A stretch of DNA of 64,000 nucleotides from Bacteroides sp. (GCA_014802325.1 JAAVCK010000010.1:124001-188000); one strand, 5' to 3'; positions 8,638 to 18,228 are shown, counted from the stretch's first letter. Made by a program: numbers and translations. The notes: generated from the sequence alone by a model not told the origin.

Positions 8638-9158
8638 AACATCTGCAGGGCTTGAAGGCTGTCAAGTATCTCCATGTGCGAGAGGAAGCGGCGGCTCGAT
8701 ATGGAGCGCGCGAAGTCATCGGCCACATTTTTCACACCGTAGTGCGAGAACAGACTGTTGAGGTAATTGAAATCTTTTTCAAACAGGCGGTCAAACTCGT
8801 CCTGATCCAGTCCGCAGGCGTCGCGTCCCTCATCGAAAGCCGTAGAGCGGATGAGTTTGTGAAGGTCGCTGCTCACAGTAAGACGATTCTGTACCCTGTC
8901 GCGGCACATGATGTTGGATATCAGCATCACCAGCGACAGATTATAATTATGGAGCATACGGTTCCAGGCGCTTTTGGCCGAGAATTCCGGATTACCTGAA
9001 AAGTAAAAATCGTCGCGGAGCTCAAGTATGTCATCAGGTTCGCGGTCAATGTCGATCGACGTGATATATTCCTCACCGTCAAAAGCCACAAGACCAATAG
9101 CCATGCCGGCCGCGCCATAGGCACGGTCGGCATCGTCGGTATATCTTAACGGATTCAT
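8634..9158 (-). CDS. Conserved hypothetical protein (174 aa)
   Basis: I do not recognise a named family. The protein is soluble and acidic with no signal peptide or membrane segment. Its N-terminal half looks alpha/beta (MAIGLVAFDGEEYITSIDID), and its C-terminal half is mostly helical with the patterns DEGRDACGLDQDEFDRLF and HYGVKNVADDFARSI. It is translationally coupled to dapB by a 4-bp overlap and starts 12 bp after the PorZ-like gene, so it is a middle gene of the leuS...lepB operon. Its place does not reveal its function. Confidence 0.7.
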   Translation of the reverse strand: MNPLRYTDDADRAYGAAGMAIGLVAFDGEEYITSIDIDREPDDILELRDDFYFSGNPEFSAKSAWNRMLHNYNLSLVMLISNIMCRDRVQNRLTVSSDLHKLIRSTAFDEGRDACGLDQDEFDRLFEKDFNYLNSLFSHYGVKNVADDFARSISSRRFLSHMEILDSLQALQML

Positions 9159-9170
9159 AAAAAAATCATA

Positions 9171-11594
9171 TCAGTTTACTACAAGTATTTTTGCCACAAC
9201 GTCGGCAGCCGAAGCGGCTGAATCAGCCTTGGTGGAGGCAAGCACATAGTACACACCGCTCTTTACGCGCGCACCCGAGAATGTGCAACCGTCCCACATA
9301 GCCATGCCGCCTTCCGACGAGGTTTCGGCCACCACATTCATAGCCGAGTCGCAAATCTTGATGCGCGAGTCGGCCATAAGGCCTGTGATAGTGATCCATC
9401 CGGTGTAGTCAGGCGTCACGGGATTGGGGTAAGCATATACATCGGAATAGTCCGGACGGGCGGGCGAGGAGTCAGAGCTGTACTCTGCCACACCGAAAGG
9501 AGTGGCCATGAATACTGAGTTGCTCGTGGGGTGAGCATATACGGCATATACAGTGTTTGATGGCAGGAATGAGTTTTCAGCCGTATAATGGCCCAGAATC
9601 TCGTCGCCTGAGGGGCTTACAAGATACACACCCGAGCTGGTGGTACCAATCCACTTGCGGTTGGAACTGTCCACCGAGATAGAGGTGATATTTTCCTTTT
9701 CGAGCAGATAGTCGGCCAGGTTCGTACCGTCGTTGCGGGGCACTTTGAGGTGGTTTATGCGGAAGTCGGGCGATGCGAGGTTGGCGGGATTGGTGATCTC
9801 AACCACTCCTTCAAATGTACCTATCCACACCTTGCCGTCGTGGTCTTCCACCATGCACGAGGCGAAATCAAAACTATAGTTCTTTCCGTCCTGGTCAGTA
9901 AACGAAGTGAGGAGATATGACTTGTCGTCAGTGAAATTCGAGTCAGTGCCGCGGGTATCTATGGCAAGGATAGTCGACTTATTAGGGGTGACGAGTATCA
10001 TATTGGTCTTATCAAGAGCCGTGATCACCACATCTTTCATGGAGGCCATCACATATTTCGTGGCATCCACCCAGTCAGCATAGGTGACCGACTTGATATT
10101 CTTGCGCTTGGCCGACGGCAGTACAAACAGGTATTTATCCGAGGCATGTAGTGCCACCCACAGATTGCCCGCACGGTCAAATTCCATGCGCACCACACGT
10201 GTGCCCGAACCGGCAAGGTTAGGCATAGGAGTGTTGTCCCAGTCAAATTTCATGATTTCCTGACCGTCTTTCACCGCATACACACCTTCCGTACCTGAGG
10301 CCATGAAGAGTATCGAGGGATCATCGGGGTCTTCAAGTATATAGGTGGGATTGATGAGCAGCGGGCCATTGGCATTCTGCGTATTAACCGAGCCGGCATG
10401 CTTGGCCGTGACATTTTCAACCGCTACCGATACAAACTCGCCGTCGTCATAGCGGTCAGCAAGCTGCACCAGGGTGATACCTTCACCCTGACCGCCCGAG
10501 CGGAAATTGGATCGACCGAGATTTGTGGTGAAAAATGAATTGCCGTCGGTAGAGGGGATAATGTAGGCCGGCACGTCGACTGTGGTCGACGGGGTGGGGC
10601 GGTAGCGGTCGCGAAGCACCTTGTGATTATCCTTATCGGCTATATTCCATTCGGCTATACCGGTCTTGCCTGCCACCCATACATCCTGAAGGCCTGTACG
10701 GGTATCAAAAGGATCAGTGCCGAATGCGGCCGGAAGCGTACCTTCGTTAGTCCAGTTGCCCTGCGGACATGCTATCGAGTAGATAGTACCCGAGGCATTG
10801 GCAAAATATATCTTTTCGCCGCAATTCTTGAGCGAAGTCACATTTGAGCCGGCACCTATGTAGTTGCCTTCCTGCTTCACTTCGCCGGTGGTGCGGTCAA
10901 GTCTGAACTTCTTCACAACCGACCACTCCGTGCCGCCAAACATACCGCCCTCTTCATCTACCACAGCAAATGAAGTGCAGCCAATATTGTCGTCGACACC
11001 CGGCTTGAAGTTCTCAAACTTATTGAACTTGCCGTCGCGAGGGAGCGAATACAGCTTCTTGCCCGACAGTATTACGAAATAGTCGGGAAACAGCACAATC
11101 CTGGATATATCCTTATTGAATACACCCGACTGGCGCACCTCGCGGCGCTTGGTGTCGTAGTGGACCATACCGAAGTTGGTGACCACATACATGTCGTCGC
11201 CGTCAAAAGCTATGTCATTGATCACAGGAGGTATGCTGAGAGTAGCATCCTTGATGTCGGGAAGATTGACCACCTCATCATTATCATAGAGAAGGTCAAT
11301 ATTGCCGTTGCCATAGGCCACGGCAAGAAACTTGCCGCTGTGGTTATAGAATATGTCAGACACATTCACATCCGAGAGGATATTGCTGCGGTCATAAGAG
11401 AGGGCGCCGTCGGCTTCCTTGTCATAACCGTAGAGAAATCCGGAGTTGATGTAATATACCCGTTCCTTCGCATCAACGATTTTCTTCACAGTGGGGCCAT
11501 AGACGGGATATAGTCGCCATGAGCCCACGGCAAGCTGTGCCGAAGCGTTGAATGCGATGACTGCGAGTAGAAGAGCGAGGAGTTTTTTAATCAT
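9171..11594 (-). CDS. PorZ-like beta-propeller protein with C-terminal sorting-like domain
   Basis: Exported 807-aa protein. Residues 1-19 are a signal peptide (LLALLLAVIAFNASAQ). The body is two stretches of two-component-regulator-type propeller blades (for example DDMYVVTNFGMVHYDT, AGNLWVALHAS, DGKVWIGTFEGVVEITNP, SNRKWIGTTSSGVYLV). The last ~85 residues resemble a type IX secretion C-terminal domain (AYPNPVTPDYTGWITITGL ... GVYYVLAS). Length and architecture match PorZ of Porphyromonas gingivalis, a surface protein of the T9SS attachment complex. No other T9SS gene is in the window, so a working system is not shown. The start codon overlaps the rdgB stop by 4 bp. The PorZ assignment is by architecture and needs a profile search. 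Confidence 0.7.
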   Translation of the reverse strand: MIKKLLALLLAVIAFNASAQLAVGSWRLYPVYGPTVKKIVDAKERVYYINSGFLYGYDKEADGALSYDRSNILSDVNVSDIFYNHSGKFLAVAYGNGNIDLLYDNDEVVNLPDIKDATLSIPPVINDIAFDGDDMYVVTNFGMVHYDTKRREVRQSGVFNKDISRIVLFPDYFVILSGKKLYSLPRDGKFNKFENFKPGVDDNIGCTSFAVVDEEGGMFGGTEWSVVKKFRLDRTTGEVKQEGNYIGAGSNVTSLKNCGEKIYFANASGTIYSIACPQGNWTNEGTLPAAFGTDPFDTRTGLQDVWVAGKTGIAEWNIADKDNHKVLRDRYRPTPSTTVDVPAYIIPSTDGNSFFTTNLGRSNFRSGGQGEGITLVQLADRYDDGEFVSVAVENVTAKHAGSVNTQNANGPLLINPTYILEDPDDPSILFMASGTEGVYAVKDGQEIMKFDWDNTPMPNLAGSGTRVVRMEFDRAGNLWVALHASDKYLFVLPSAKRKNIKSVTYADWVDATKYVMASMKDVVITALDKTNMILVTPNKSTILAIDTRGTDSNFTDDKSYLLTSFTDQDGKNYSFDFASCMVEDHDGKVWIGTFEGVVEITNPANLASPDFRINHLKVPRNDGTNLADYLLEKENITSISVDSSNRKWIGTTSSGVYLVSPSGDEILGHYTAENSFLPSNTVYAVYAHPTSNSVFMATPFGVAEYSSDSSPARPDYSDVYAYPNPVTPDYTGWITITGLMADSRIKICDSAMNVVAETSSEGGMAMWDGCTFSGARVKSGVYYVLASTKADSAASAADVVAKILVVN

Positions 11595-12172
11595 ATCGTT
11601 TTGCTTAATATCTTTAATAGTTCGGCCGTGGCACGTCCACGGTGAGACACAGCATTTTTCTCACCGTCGGTCATCTGTGCGAAGGTCTTGTCAAAACCTT
11701 CGGGCTGAAACACGGGATCGTAGCCGAACCCTGCCTCGCCTCGCGGTCCGTCAGTGATACTACCTTCCACCTTGCCTTCCACCACATACTCACGGCCTCC
11801 AAGCAGGAGGGCTATCACGGTCTTGAACCGCGCCGAGCGGTCAGCGACGCCCTTGAGTCGGTCGAGCAGCAGAGCCACGTTGGAAGCAGAGTCGCACTCG
11901 GGTCCGGCATATCGGGCCGAATATACACCCGGCTCACCGCCAAGTGCGTCGACCATCAGGCCGGTATCGTCAGCAAAACAGTCGTAGCCGTAATTGCTGT
12001 ATACATGCCGGGCCTTTATGAGAGCGTTGCCTTCAAGAGTGTCGGCCGTCTCGGGTATGTCGTCGTGGCAGCCTATGTCGGCAAGCGAGAGTATCTCTAT
12101 GCGGTCACCTGCTATGGCACGCAGCTCTTCGAGCTTGTGTGGATTGTTGGTGGCAAATACTATTGAACTCAT
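11591..12172 (-). CDS. rdgB: XTP/dITP diphosphatase (non-canonical purine NTP pyrophosphatase)
   Basis: House-cleaning enzyme of the Ham1/RdgB family that hydrolyses dITP, ITP and XTP to monophosphates, keeping deaminated purines out of nucleic acids. The 193-aa protein begins with the substrate-binding motif FATNNPHKLEEL and has the catalytic region DDTGLMVDALGGEPGVYSAR and GFGYDPVF. All are hallmarks of the family and the length is standard. It lies 32 bp after leuS and overlaps the PorZ-like gene by 4 bp. Confidence 0.95.
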   Translation of the reverse strand: MSSIVFATNNPHKLEELRAIAGDRIEILSLADIGCHDDIPETADTLEGNALIKARHVYSNYGYDCFADDTGLMVDALGGEPGVYSARYAGPECDSASNVALLLDRLKGVADRSARFKTVIALLLGGREYVVEGKVEGSITDGPRGEAGFGYDPVFQPEGFDKTFAQMTDGEKNAVSHRGRATAELLKILSKTI

Positions 12173-12204
12173 TGAACTATAACGAGCTGATATGGTGTCT
12201 TATT

Positions 12205-14979
12205 TTATACAACTACTATATTAACAATTTTTCCGGGAACCACGATGATCTTCTTCACCGTCTTACCTTCAAGCCACTTGGCCGCCTGCTCGTGGGTAGT
12301 GGCGAGTTTTTCCACTTCCTCGCGAGGCATGTCGGCAGGAGCCTGCACATTGAATCTCACTTTTCCGTTGAACTGCACGGCATAGTTGACCGAGTCGTCC
12401 TTCAGATATTTCTCGTCGGCTTTCATCCACGAAGCGTCGCATATGGTGGTGGTGTTGCCGAGTGCCGAGTGCCAGAGCTCTTCAGTGACGTGGGGAGCGA
12501 AGGGCGCCAGGAGTACGAGGAGTGTGGAAAGCACGTCGCGGTTGTGACACTTCTCGGCAGTAAGGGTGTTGACGCATATCATGAATGCTGCCACCGAGGT
12601 GTTGTATGAGAAGTTCTCTATATCGTCGGTCACCTTCTTTACAAGACGGTTGATGGCTTTGAGCGATTCTACCGAAGGAGCGGCATCGTCCACCAGACAG
12701 GTATCACCCTTGTAGAAGAGTGCCCAAAGTTTCTTTATGAAGCGGTGCACACCGTCGATACCGTTGGTGTCCCAGGGTTTGCTCTGTTCGAGCGGGCCGA
12801 GAAACATTTCATAGAGGCGGAGCGTGTCGGCACCGTAGCGTTCGACGATATCGTCGGGGTTGACTACGTTGAACATCGACTTCGACATCTTCTCTACCGC
12901 GTAGCCGCACACGTATTTGCCGTCTTCGAGTATAAACTCGGCATCGCGGAATTCCGGACGCCATGCGCGGAAAGCATCGAGATCGAGCACATCGTTGCTC
13001 ACGATATTTACGTCGACATGTATAGGGGTCACGTCGTAGTCCTTACGCAGGCCGGCGCTCACGAATGTGTTAGTATCCTTGATGCGATACACGAAGTTAC
13101 TGCGACCCTGGATCATGCCCTGGTTGATGAGCTTGCGGAAGGGCTCTTCCTCACATACCACTCCGAGGTCGTAGAGGAATTTATTCCAGAACCGCGAGTA
13201 GATGAGGTGGCCGGTGGCATGCTCTGTACCTCCTATATATAGGTCGACATTGCGCCAGTAGCGGTCAGCTTCTTCCGACACGAGGGCATCGTTGTTGCGC
13301 GGATCCATGTAGCGGAGATAGTAGGCCGACGAGCCTGCAAAGCCGGGCATGGTATTAAGTTCGAGCGGATAGCCATCGGGGGTAGCCCAATTTTTAGCGC
13401 GTCCCAGCGGGGGCTCGCCTTTCTCGGTGGGCAGATAGGCATCGACCTCGGGCAGAAGCAGAGGCAGGCTGCTCTCGGGCAGGAGGTGGGGGATACCGTC
13501 TTTATAGTACACGGGGAACGGTTCGCCCCAGTAACGCTGGCGGCTGAATATGGCGTCGCGCAGGCGATAGTTCACTTTCACCTTACCTATGCCTTTTTCC
13601 TCGATGAATTTCTTGGTGCGGGCTATGGCGTCTTTCACTTCGAGTCCGTTGAGGTTGAGTTCAGGGCCTTCGCTGTTGATCATCTTGCCTTCCTTGGCGT
13701 CGAAGCTCTGCTCGCTTACGTCGGCATCTTCGATGAGAGGTATGACGGGCAGATCGAAATGACGGGCAAAGGCATAGTCGCGGCTATCGTGGGCGGGCAC
13801 TGCCATGATGGCTCCCGTGCCGTAGCCGGCCAGCACATAGTCGCTCACCCATACGGGGATTTCCTTTCCGGTGAGCGGATTGATGGCCATGGCTCCGGTA
13901 AACACTCCGGTGACTTTCTTGTCGATCATGCGCTCGCGCTCGGTCTTGTGACGGATAGAGGCTATATACTCATCCACGGCCTTGCGCTGACCGGGAGTGG
14001 TGATAAGGTCTACATATTCGCTCTCGGGTGCGAGCACCATGAAGGTCACACCGAATATAGTGTCGGCACGGGTGGTGAATATGTCGAGCACCACGTCGCT
14101 GTCCTTGATGGGGAATTTCATTTCCGCACCTTCGGAGCGGCCTATCCAGTTGCGCTGGGTCTCCTTGAGCGATTCGCTCCAGTCGATAGTGTCGAGGCCG
14201 CGGAGCAGACGCTCGGCATAGGCCGACACTCTCAGACACCACTGATACATCAGTTTCTGCTCAACGGGGTATCCGCCGCGTATCGACACACCTTCGCTCA
14301 CCTCATCGTTGGCAAGCACGGTGCCGAGTTTCGGACACCAGTTTACCATCGTGTTGCCAAGGTAGGCTATGCGGTAGTTCATCAGCACGTCAGACTTCTG
14401 CTTCTCGTCCATAGCCTTCCATTCATCAGCGGTAAATGAAAGCTCCTCGCCGCATGCGGCATGAACTCCTTCGGTGCCTTTTTCATCGAAATGAGCCATG
14501 AGGGCGGTGATGGGCTCGGCACGGTCAAGAGCGGTGTCGTAGTAGCTCTCAAACATTTTCATGAACGCCCATTGTGTCCACTTGTAAAATTCAGGGTCAC
14601 ATGTGCGGATTTCGCGGCTCCAGTCGTAGCAGAATCCTATCTTGTCGAGCTGCGAGCGGTAGCGGGCTATGTTTTGGGTAGTGGTCTTTTCGGGATGCTG
14701 TCCGGTCTGTATGGCATACTGCTCCGCGGGCAGACCGTAGGCATCGTAACCCATCGGATGGAGCACGTTAAAACCGTTGAGACGTTTGTAGCGCGAGTAT
14801 ATGTCGGAAGCTATGTATCCTAACGGATGACCCACATGCAAGCCGGCTCCGGAGGGATAGGGAAACATGTCGAGCACATAGTATTTCGGACGGGAGGGAT
14901 CTATTTCGGCACGATACACATTATTGTCGCGCCAGTATTGCTGCCAGCGGCTTTCGATGTCGCGGTGATTGTATTCCAT
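12205..14979 (-). CDS. leuS: Leucine-tRNA ligase
   Basis: Class I aminoacyl-tRNA synthetase charging tRNA-Leu in the cytoplasm. The 924-aa protein has the HIGH-type signature as HVGH in [17 protein letters not shown], a large CP1 editing domain (about 220-440, including [18 protein letters not shown] and the [18 protein letters not shown] motif) and KMSKS in [14 protein letters not shown]. It is somewhat longer than the 860-aa E. coli enzyme, usual for Bacteroidota. No promoter consensus was seen immediately upstream. The 91-bp gap to nadA holds a heptamer repeat array, so the gene may be read together with nadA. Confidence 0.97.
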   Translation of the reverse strand: MEYNHRDIESRWQQYWRDNNVYRAEIDPSRPKYYVLDMFPYPSGAGLHVGHPLGYIASDIYSRYKRLNGFNVLHPMGYDAYGLPAEQYAIQTGQHPEKTTTQNIARYRSQLDKIGFCYDWSREIRTCDPEFYKWTQWAFMKMFESYYDTALDRAEPITALMAHFDEKGTEGVHAACGEELSFTADEWKAMDEKQKSDVLMNYRIAYLGNTMVNWCPKLGTVLANDEVSEGVSIRGGYPVEQKLMYQWCLRVSAYAERLLRGLDTIDWSESLKETQRNWIGRSEGAEMKFPIKDSDVVLDIFTTRADTIFGVTFMVLAPESEYVDLITTPGQRKAVDEYIASIRHKTERERMIDKKVTGVFTGAMAINPLTGKEIPVWVSDYVLAGYGTGAIMAVPAHDSRDYAFARHFDLPVIPLIEDADVSEQSFDAKEGKMINSEGPELNLNGLEVKDAIARTKKFIEEKGIGKVKVNYRLRDAIFSRQRYWGEPFPVYYKDGIPHLLPESSLPLLLPEVDAYLPTEKGEPPLGRAKNWATPDGYPLELNTMPGFAGSSAYYLRYMDPRNNDALVSEEADRYWRNVDLYIGGTEHATGHLIYSRFWNKFLYDLGVVCEEEPFRKLINQGMIQGRSNFVYRIKDTNTFVSAGLRKDYDVTPIHVDVNIVSNDVLDLDAFRAWRPEFRDAEFILEDGKYVCGYAVEKMSKSMFNVVNPDDIVERYGADTLRLYEMFLGPLEQSKPWDTNGIDGVHRFIKKLWALFYKGDTCLVDDAAPSVESLKAINRLVKKVTDDIENFSYNTSVAAFMICVNTLTAEKCHNRDVLSTLLVLLAPFAPHVTEELWHSALGNTTTICDASWMKADEKYLKDDSVNYAVQFNGKVRFNVQAPADMPREEVEKLATTHEQAAKWLEGKTVKKIIVVPGKIVNIVVV

Positions 14980-15020
14980 TTTTTATTTTAGAATTTAGAA
15001 TTGAAAATTTAAAATTGATA

Positions 15021-15076
15021 ATCATGAATCGTGAATCATGAATCATGAATCATAAATCATGAATGGTGAATCACGA
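15021..15076. repeat. Heptanucleotide tandem array (ATCATGA)n
   Basis: Eight consecutive 7-mers, consensus ATCATGA with one- or two-base variants (ATCGTGA, ATCATAA, ATGGTGA, ATCACGA), run from 15021 into the last codons of nadA. An AT-rich lead TTTTAGAATTTAGAATTG precedes it. A sister array with a similar AT-rich lead lies at 39204-39238 between two other genes. Confidence 0.85.
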
Positions 15077-16009
15077 GAGTGAGAGCATGCGCTCGATGGG
15101 AAGGCGGGCACGGTCGATGATAGCTTCGTCGACGCGGATCTGTGGAGTCAGGTCGCGCAGGCAGTCGCGCAGTTTTTCGAGCGTGTTGAGCTTCATGTAT
15201 GAGCACTCGTTGCATGCGCAGGTGCTGTCTGATGCCGGAGCGGGAATGAATGTCTTGCCGGGGCACTTCTTCTGCATCTCATGGAGTATGCCGCTCTCGG
15301 TGGCCACGATAAACTCTGTGGCATCACTCTCAGTGGCGTATTTCAGAAGCACGGCTGTAGAGCCTACCACATCGGCCACCATCCTCACCTGCGGACGGCA
15401 CTCGGGATGCACCAGTACGGGAGCATCGGGATGAGTTTTCTTGAGTTCGAGGATTTTTTCAAGCGAGAACTTCTCATGCACGTGGCAAGCACCGTCCCAC
15501 AGCACCATTTGCCGGCCGGTGACCGAATTGATATAGTTGCCCAAATTGCGGTCAGGCCCGAAGATAATTTTCTCGTCTTTCGGCAGTGACTCCACCACCT
15601 TCATTGCATTGCCCGAAGTGACCACAATATCGGTCAGCGCCTTCACGGCAGCCGAGGTGTTGACATAGCTTATCACCGTGTGGCCGGGATGCTCACTGAT
15701 GAAAGCCTCGAAGTCGGCAGCCGGACAACTGTCGGCCAGCGAACATCCGGCCGCGAGGTCGGGCACGAGCACCACTTTGTCGGGGCACAGTATCTTCACG
15801 GTCTCGCCCATGAAGTGCACGCCGCACATCACGATGACTTTTTCGCTCAGCTTCTCGGCTATCTGAGCCAGCGCAAGCGAGTCGCCGATAAAATCGGCTA
15901 TATCCTGAATTTCACCCTTGGCATAATAATGGGCCAGGATCACGGCGTCTCTTTCTTTCTTCAGCCGCTTGATCTCCGCGATGAGGTCGGTCCGGTTATC
16001 AACTTCCAT
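15071..16009 (-). CDS. nadA: Quinolinate synthase A
   Basis: Oxygen-sensitive 4Fe-4S enzyme condensing iminoaspartate with dihydroxyacetone phosphate to quinolinate in de novo NAD synthesis. The 312-aa protein shows the NadA repeats: AHYYAKGEIQDIADFIGDSL, MCGVHFMGETVKILCPDK, VHPECRPQVRMVADVVGST and the C-terminal CACNECSYMKLNTLEKL. Conserved cysteines in these segments are the cluster ligands by family knowledge. nadB and nadC are not adjacent. The gene borders the long gene-free region that starts at 16010. Confidence 0.95.
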   Translation of the reverse strand: MEVDNRTDLIAEIKRLKKERDAVILAHYYAKGEIQDIADFIGDSLALAQIAEKLSEKVIVMCGVHFMGETVKILCPDKVVLVPDLAAGCSLADSCPAADFEAFISEHPGHTVISYVNTSAAVKALTDIVVTSGNAMKVVESLPKDEKIIFGPDRNLGNYINSVTGRQMVLWDGACHVHEKFSLEKILELKKTHPDAPVLVHPECRPQVRMVADVVGSTAVLLKYATESDATEFIVATESGILHEMQKKCPGKTFIPAPASDSTCACNECSYMKLNTLEKLRDCLRDLTPQIRVDEAIIDRARLPIERMLSLS

Positions 16010-16016
16010 TTTTTAT

Positions 16017-16760
16017 TAATCGAAAAAAAATTTTTTAAAATAAAGAAATTTAATAGCAGAAATAATGCGTGTAAGTTTGGGTGATAACTTTCGGCGTTTT
16101 TTCTTGCTTTTACGGGTTATTGATACCCGCTCAACATTATAGCTCAGGTTTTCAACACCACCCTATACTGAGCGATAGGATGTTACACGGTTTATTTACA
16201 CTATGTTTATAAGCTGCAAAGTTAATAAATTCTTGTGTAAAAACCTTATTGAATTTGTCAAAAAGGGTAGTGAAAAGTGGGTGTATAACTATCTGTCATA
16301 ATATTTGGATGCACTCAGGGCCGGAGCGTATAGCATACCCGTCGCAATTTTGCAAGTGTAAGTTGTTGAATATTCTCAACAATTATCTACACGGTTGCTG
16401 ACACTCTTTTCTACACACTCTTTCGCTGCGGAAAATTAATAATCAATGTATTACACATAATTCACACGACTCTTTACATCTAATTTACACAGCTATCAAC
16501 ACTTTATCAACACTCTTTTCTCCTCATTTTCAGACGTTAGATTCCGCTATCAACAATGTGTAAATTACTGCTATCTACACTATCAACACCCCTGTCCGGG
16601 CATAACGCGACCAGTGTTGACAATATTTATGGCCATACGGCTATTTACACGGTTATTTACAAGTTATTGTTATGATAAATATGGTTAAATCAATGTATTA
16701 TGAATGTTATTAACATATTGTCAATACTGTTATCATCACTATTTACATGTAAAAAAGAGG
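16017..16760. other. Candidate replication origin: cluster of DnaA-box-like words
   Basis: The 1046-bp stretch between nadA and the 297-aa gene has no convincing gene but many near-DnaA boxes, almost all in the same orientation. Examples are TTATTTACAC 16192, TTATCTACAC 16383, AATTTACAC 16482, TATCAACAC 16494, TTATCAACAC 16504, TATCAACAA 16548, TATCTACAC 16572, TATCAACAC 16581, TATTTACAC 16642 and TTATTTACAA 16653, plus GTGTAAAT at 16558 on the other strand. An A/T run at 16022-16055 could be an unwinding element. Perfect TTATCCACA is absent. Genes to the left are all minus strand, as expected on the left arm, but genes immediately to the right are also minus until 25.6 kb. The origin call is inference. 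Confidence 0.4.
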
Positions 16761-16791
16761 ATGCAGAATAACGTGGTTATGCTGCATCCTC
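16751..16791 (-). terminator. Strong intrinsic terminator with no obvious gene
   Basis: Arms 16757-16766 and 16782-16791 (GAGGATGCAG/CTGCATCCTC) pair perfectly, then after one mismatch ATAAC/GTTAT pairs around a GTG loop. On the minus strand it is followed by TTTTTT. It is 265 nt past the stop of the 297-aa gene, beyond another terminator-like hairpin, so it may end a separate short transcript. Confidence 0.75.
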
Positions 16792-16944
16792 CGAGATATG
16801 GCGGGTATGGTGCATGTGCCTGCAAAGACAATATCACTGACTATATCGAAAACCCTGATTGTCCTGTCAAAATCAAGAGCAACCTCCGACCGGTCAGGTC
16901 ATCACAGGCAAGTGTAAAGTATGGCAATCAGGTCATGTCAATAA

Positions 16945-16973
16945 TTAAAAAATTTGTATAGCTTCGGCTATAC
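16945..16973 (-). terminator. Terminator-like hairpin after the 297-aa gene
   Basis: Perfect 7-bp stem GTATAGC/GCTATAC (16956-16962, 16967-16973) with a four-base loop: TTCG on the plus strand, CGAA on the minus strand. On the minus strand it is followed by AAATTTTTTAATT. It is placed about 80 nt after the stop codon at 17056. Confidence 0.6.
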
Positions 16974-17055
16974 TACATGATGTCTGAAAGAAGGCACCGC
17001 ACGTTTTCCCTGAGGGTGAGGCAGGCCATAATCCGGCTACCCCGACCCGACCATA

Positions 17056-17949
17056 TCAGTTATTTTTTCCCAGTTGTGACACCGTATCGTATATCCGTCG
17101 CAGCGACTCGGGAATGAGTATGCGCAGACTTGCAATGTAGCGCGAGCGCTTGTTGATATGTTCGGCATGGCGTGCCTGAATGAGCTGCATGTTGGCAGTC
17201 CATTCACTCAGCTCGCGGGAGTAGCGGGTGCTCTCGTTGATGGCTGACTCTTCGATAGCTTTTTTGCATTCATGTTTCATAGCGTTGAGGCGTGACTGCA
17301 CGTCGCGATACCGGGCCTGAATGCTGAAATATACATCTTCCACCACCTGCTGATCCACCGTAGGGCGGTAGGTGTAGATTAGAGTGTCGCGGCCTTTGCC
17401 TTCTACCTCGTGAGGCTTCTTGGCCTTTGCCTGAAGTTGCTCTCGGGCATCGGCAAATTCACCTCCGGGGTGGATGGCTTTTCCGAGTGTGGCGGCAAGC
17501 GCTTCGAGCGAATAGTAGCGGCATCGCTCATCGGCCGACTTACCGGCGAAATATTCATCTTCGGTAAGTGTATGGCCACGCATGGGCGCTTCTTCAAGCT
17601 CTATGCCTTGCTCCCGGGCATATTCTTCGAGTGACTGGGAGGAGGCCTCGTCGAGCAGACGCTCTTTAGCTTTTATGGCTTCGCGAAGCCACGCTATAAG
17701 TGACTTTGATTCGGCTATCAGGCGCAGCAGTTCGGGTACGCGCTCCACCTCTTTGTCGTCAGCTCCGTGGTTGAGTATATTAGGTTCTTTACCGCTTATG
17801 AGGGTCACGGAGGTGGAGTAGAGAGTCATTTCATTCAGTGTGGTCTCGATTTCGCTTATCATCTCTTTGGCGAGATTCGCGATGTGATTTGCCGACGTGG
17901 AGGTGAGTCCTTTACCGTCGGTATCAAAAAATATCATATCCTTTTTCAT
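17056..17949 (-). CDS. Uncharacterised helical protein beside the candidate origin
   Basis: No family recognised. The 297-aa protein is soluble, charged and mostly helical. Probable coiled-coil segments are at about 20-45 (HIANLAKEMISEIETTLNEM), 70-105 and 215-260 (QSRLNAMKHECKKAIEESA). A central region carries HTLTEDEYFAGKSADERCRY and DTLIYTYRPTVDQQVVEDVY. There is no signal peptide or membrane helix. It is a lone gene with a -7 box at 17974-17981 and a hairpin terminator, flanked on both sides by non-coding DNA with DnaA-box-like words and palindromes. This position is its most notable property. Confidence 0.7.
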   Translation of the reverse strand: MKKDMIFFDTDGKGLTSTSANHIANLAKEMISEIETTLNEMTLYSTSVTLISGKEPNILNHGADDKEVERVPELLRLIAESKSLIAWLREAIKAKERLLDEASSQSLEEYAREQGIELEEAPMRGHTLTEDEYFAGKSADERCRYYSLEALAATLGKAIHPGGEFADAREQLQAKAKKPHEVEGKGRDTLIYTYRPTVDQQVVEDVYFSIQARYRDVQSRLNAMKHECKKAIEESAINESTRYSRELSEWTANMQLIQARHAEHINKRSRYIASLRILIPESLRRIYDTVSQLGKNN

Positions 17950-17973
17950 AGCTTCTTAAATTTTTATACGCAG

Positions 17974-17981
17974 CAAAATTA
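17974..17981 (-). promoter_or_regulatory. -7 promoter box of the 297-aa gene
   Basis: TAATTTTG on the minus strand, 25 nt upstream of the ATG at 17949. A matching TTTG at the right distance is not present, so only the -7 element is supported. Confidence 0.45.
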
Positions 17982-18070
17982 TATACCCACTGCGCAACAT
18001 ATTTGCGCACTATGAGAAAAGTTGAGAATAATAATAAATAACGGCGATGTCGTGTGGTGGCATTAACAAC

Positions 18071-18125
18071 GTCGCCGCTTCGCGGCTTTATTGAATAGAT
18101 TGAGTTGCAATACTGTAGGGGCGCT
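18071..18125. repeat. 55-bp direct repeat, copy 1
   Basis: Starts GTCGCCGCTTCGCGGCTTTA and runs through TTGAATAGATTGA to GGGGCGCT. Copy 2 at 18387-18441 has the same length and differs at only a few positions. Each copy begins with a GCCGC..GCGGC hairpin. The block 18113-18127 (CTGTAGGGGCGCTTC) also recurs exactly at 45792-45806. Confidence 0.85.
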
Positions 18126-18228
18126 TCGCTACGCGAAGAATGGTGCGCGGCAACGACGGCGAATGATGTAAGGCAGTGCCGCGTGTACGCAGCGGCTGCA
18201 AAAAAGGGCTGGAAGCCCGATATTGTAA

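Noticed and set aside
15021-15076. Heptamer array considered as a CRISPR or coding repeat
   Set aside because: Units are contiguous 7-mers without spacers and end inside the nadA stop region.
16704-16961. 85-aa plus-strand frame in the candidate origin region
   Set aside because: It crosses a strong hairpin and T-run and has no family resemblance; composition is that of non-coding DNA.
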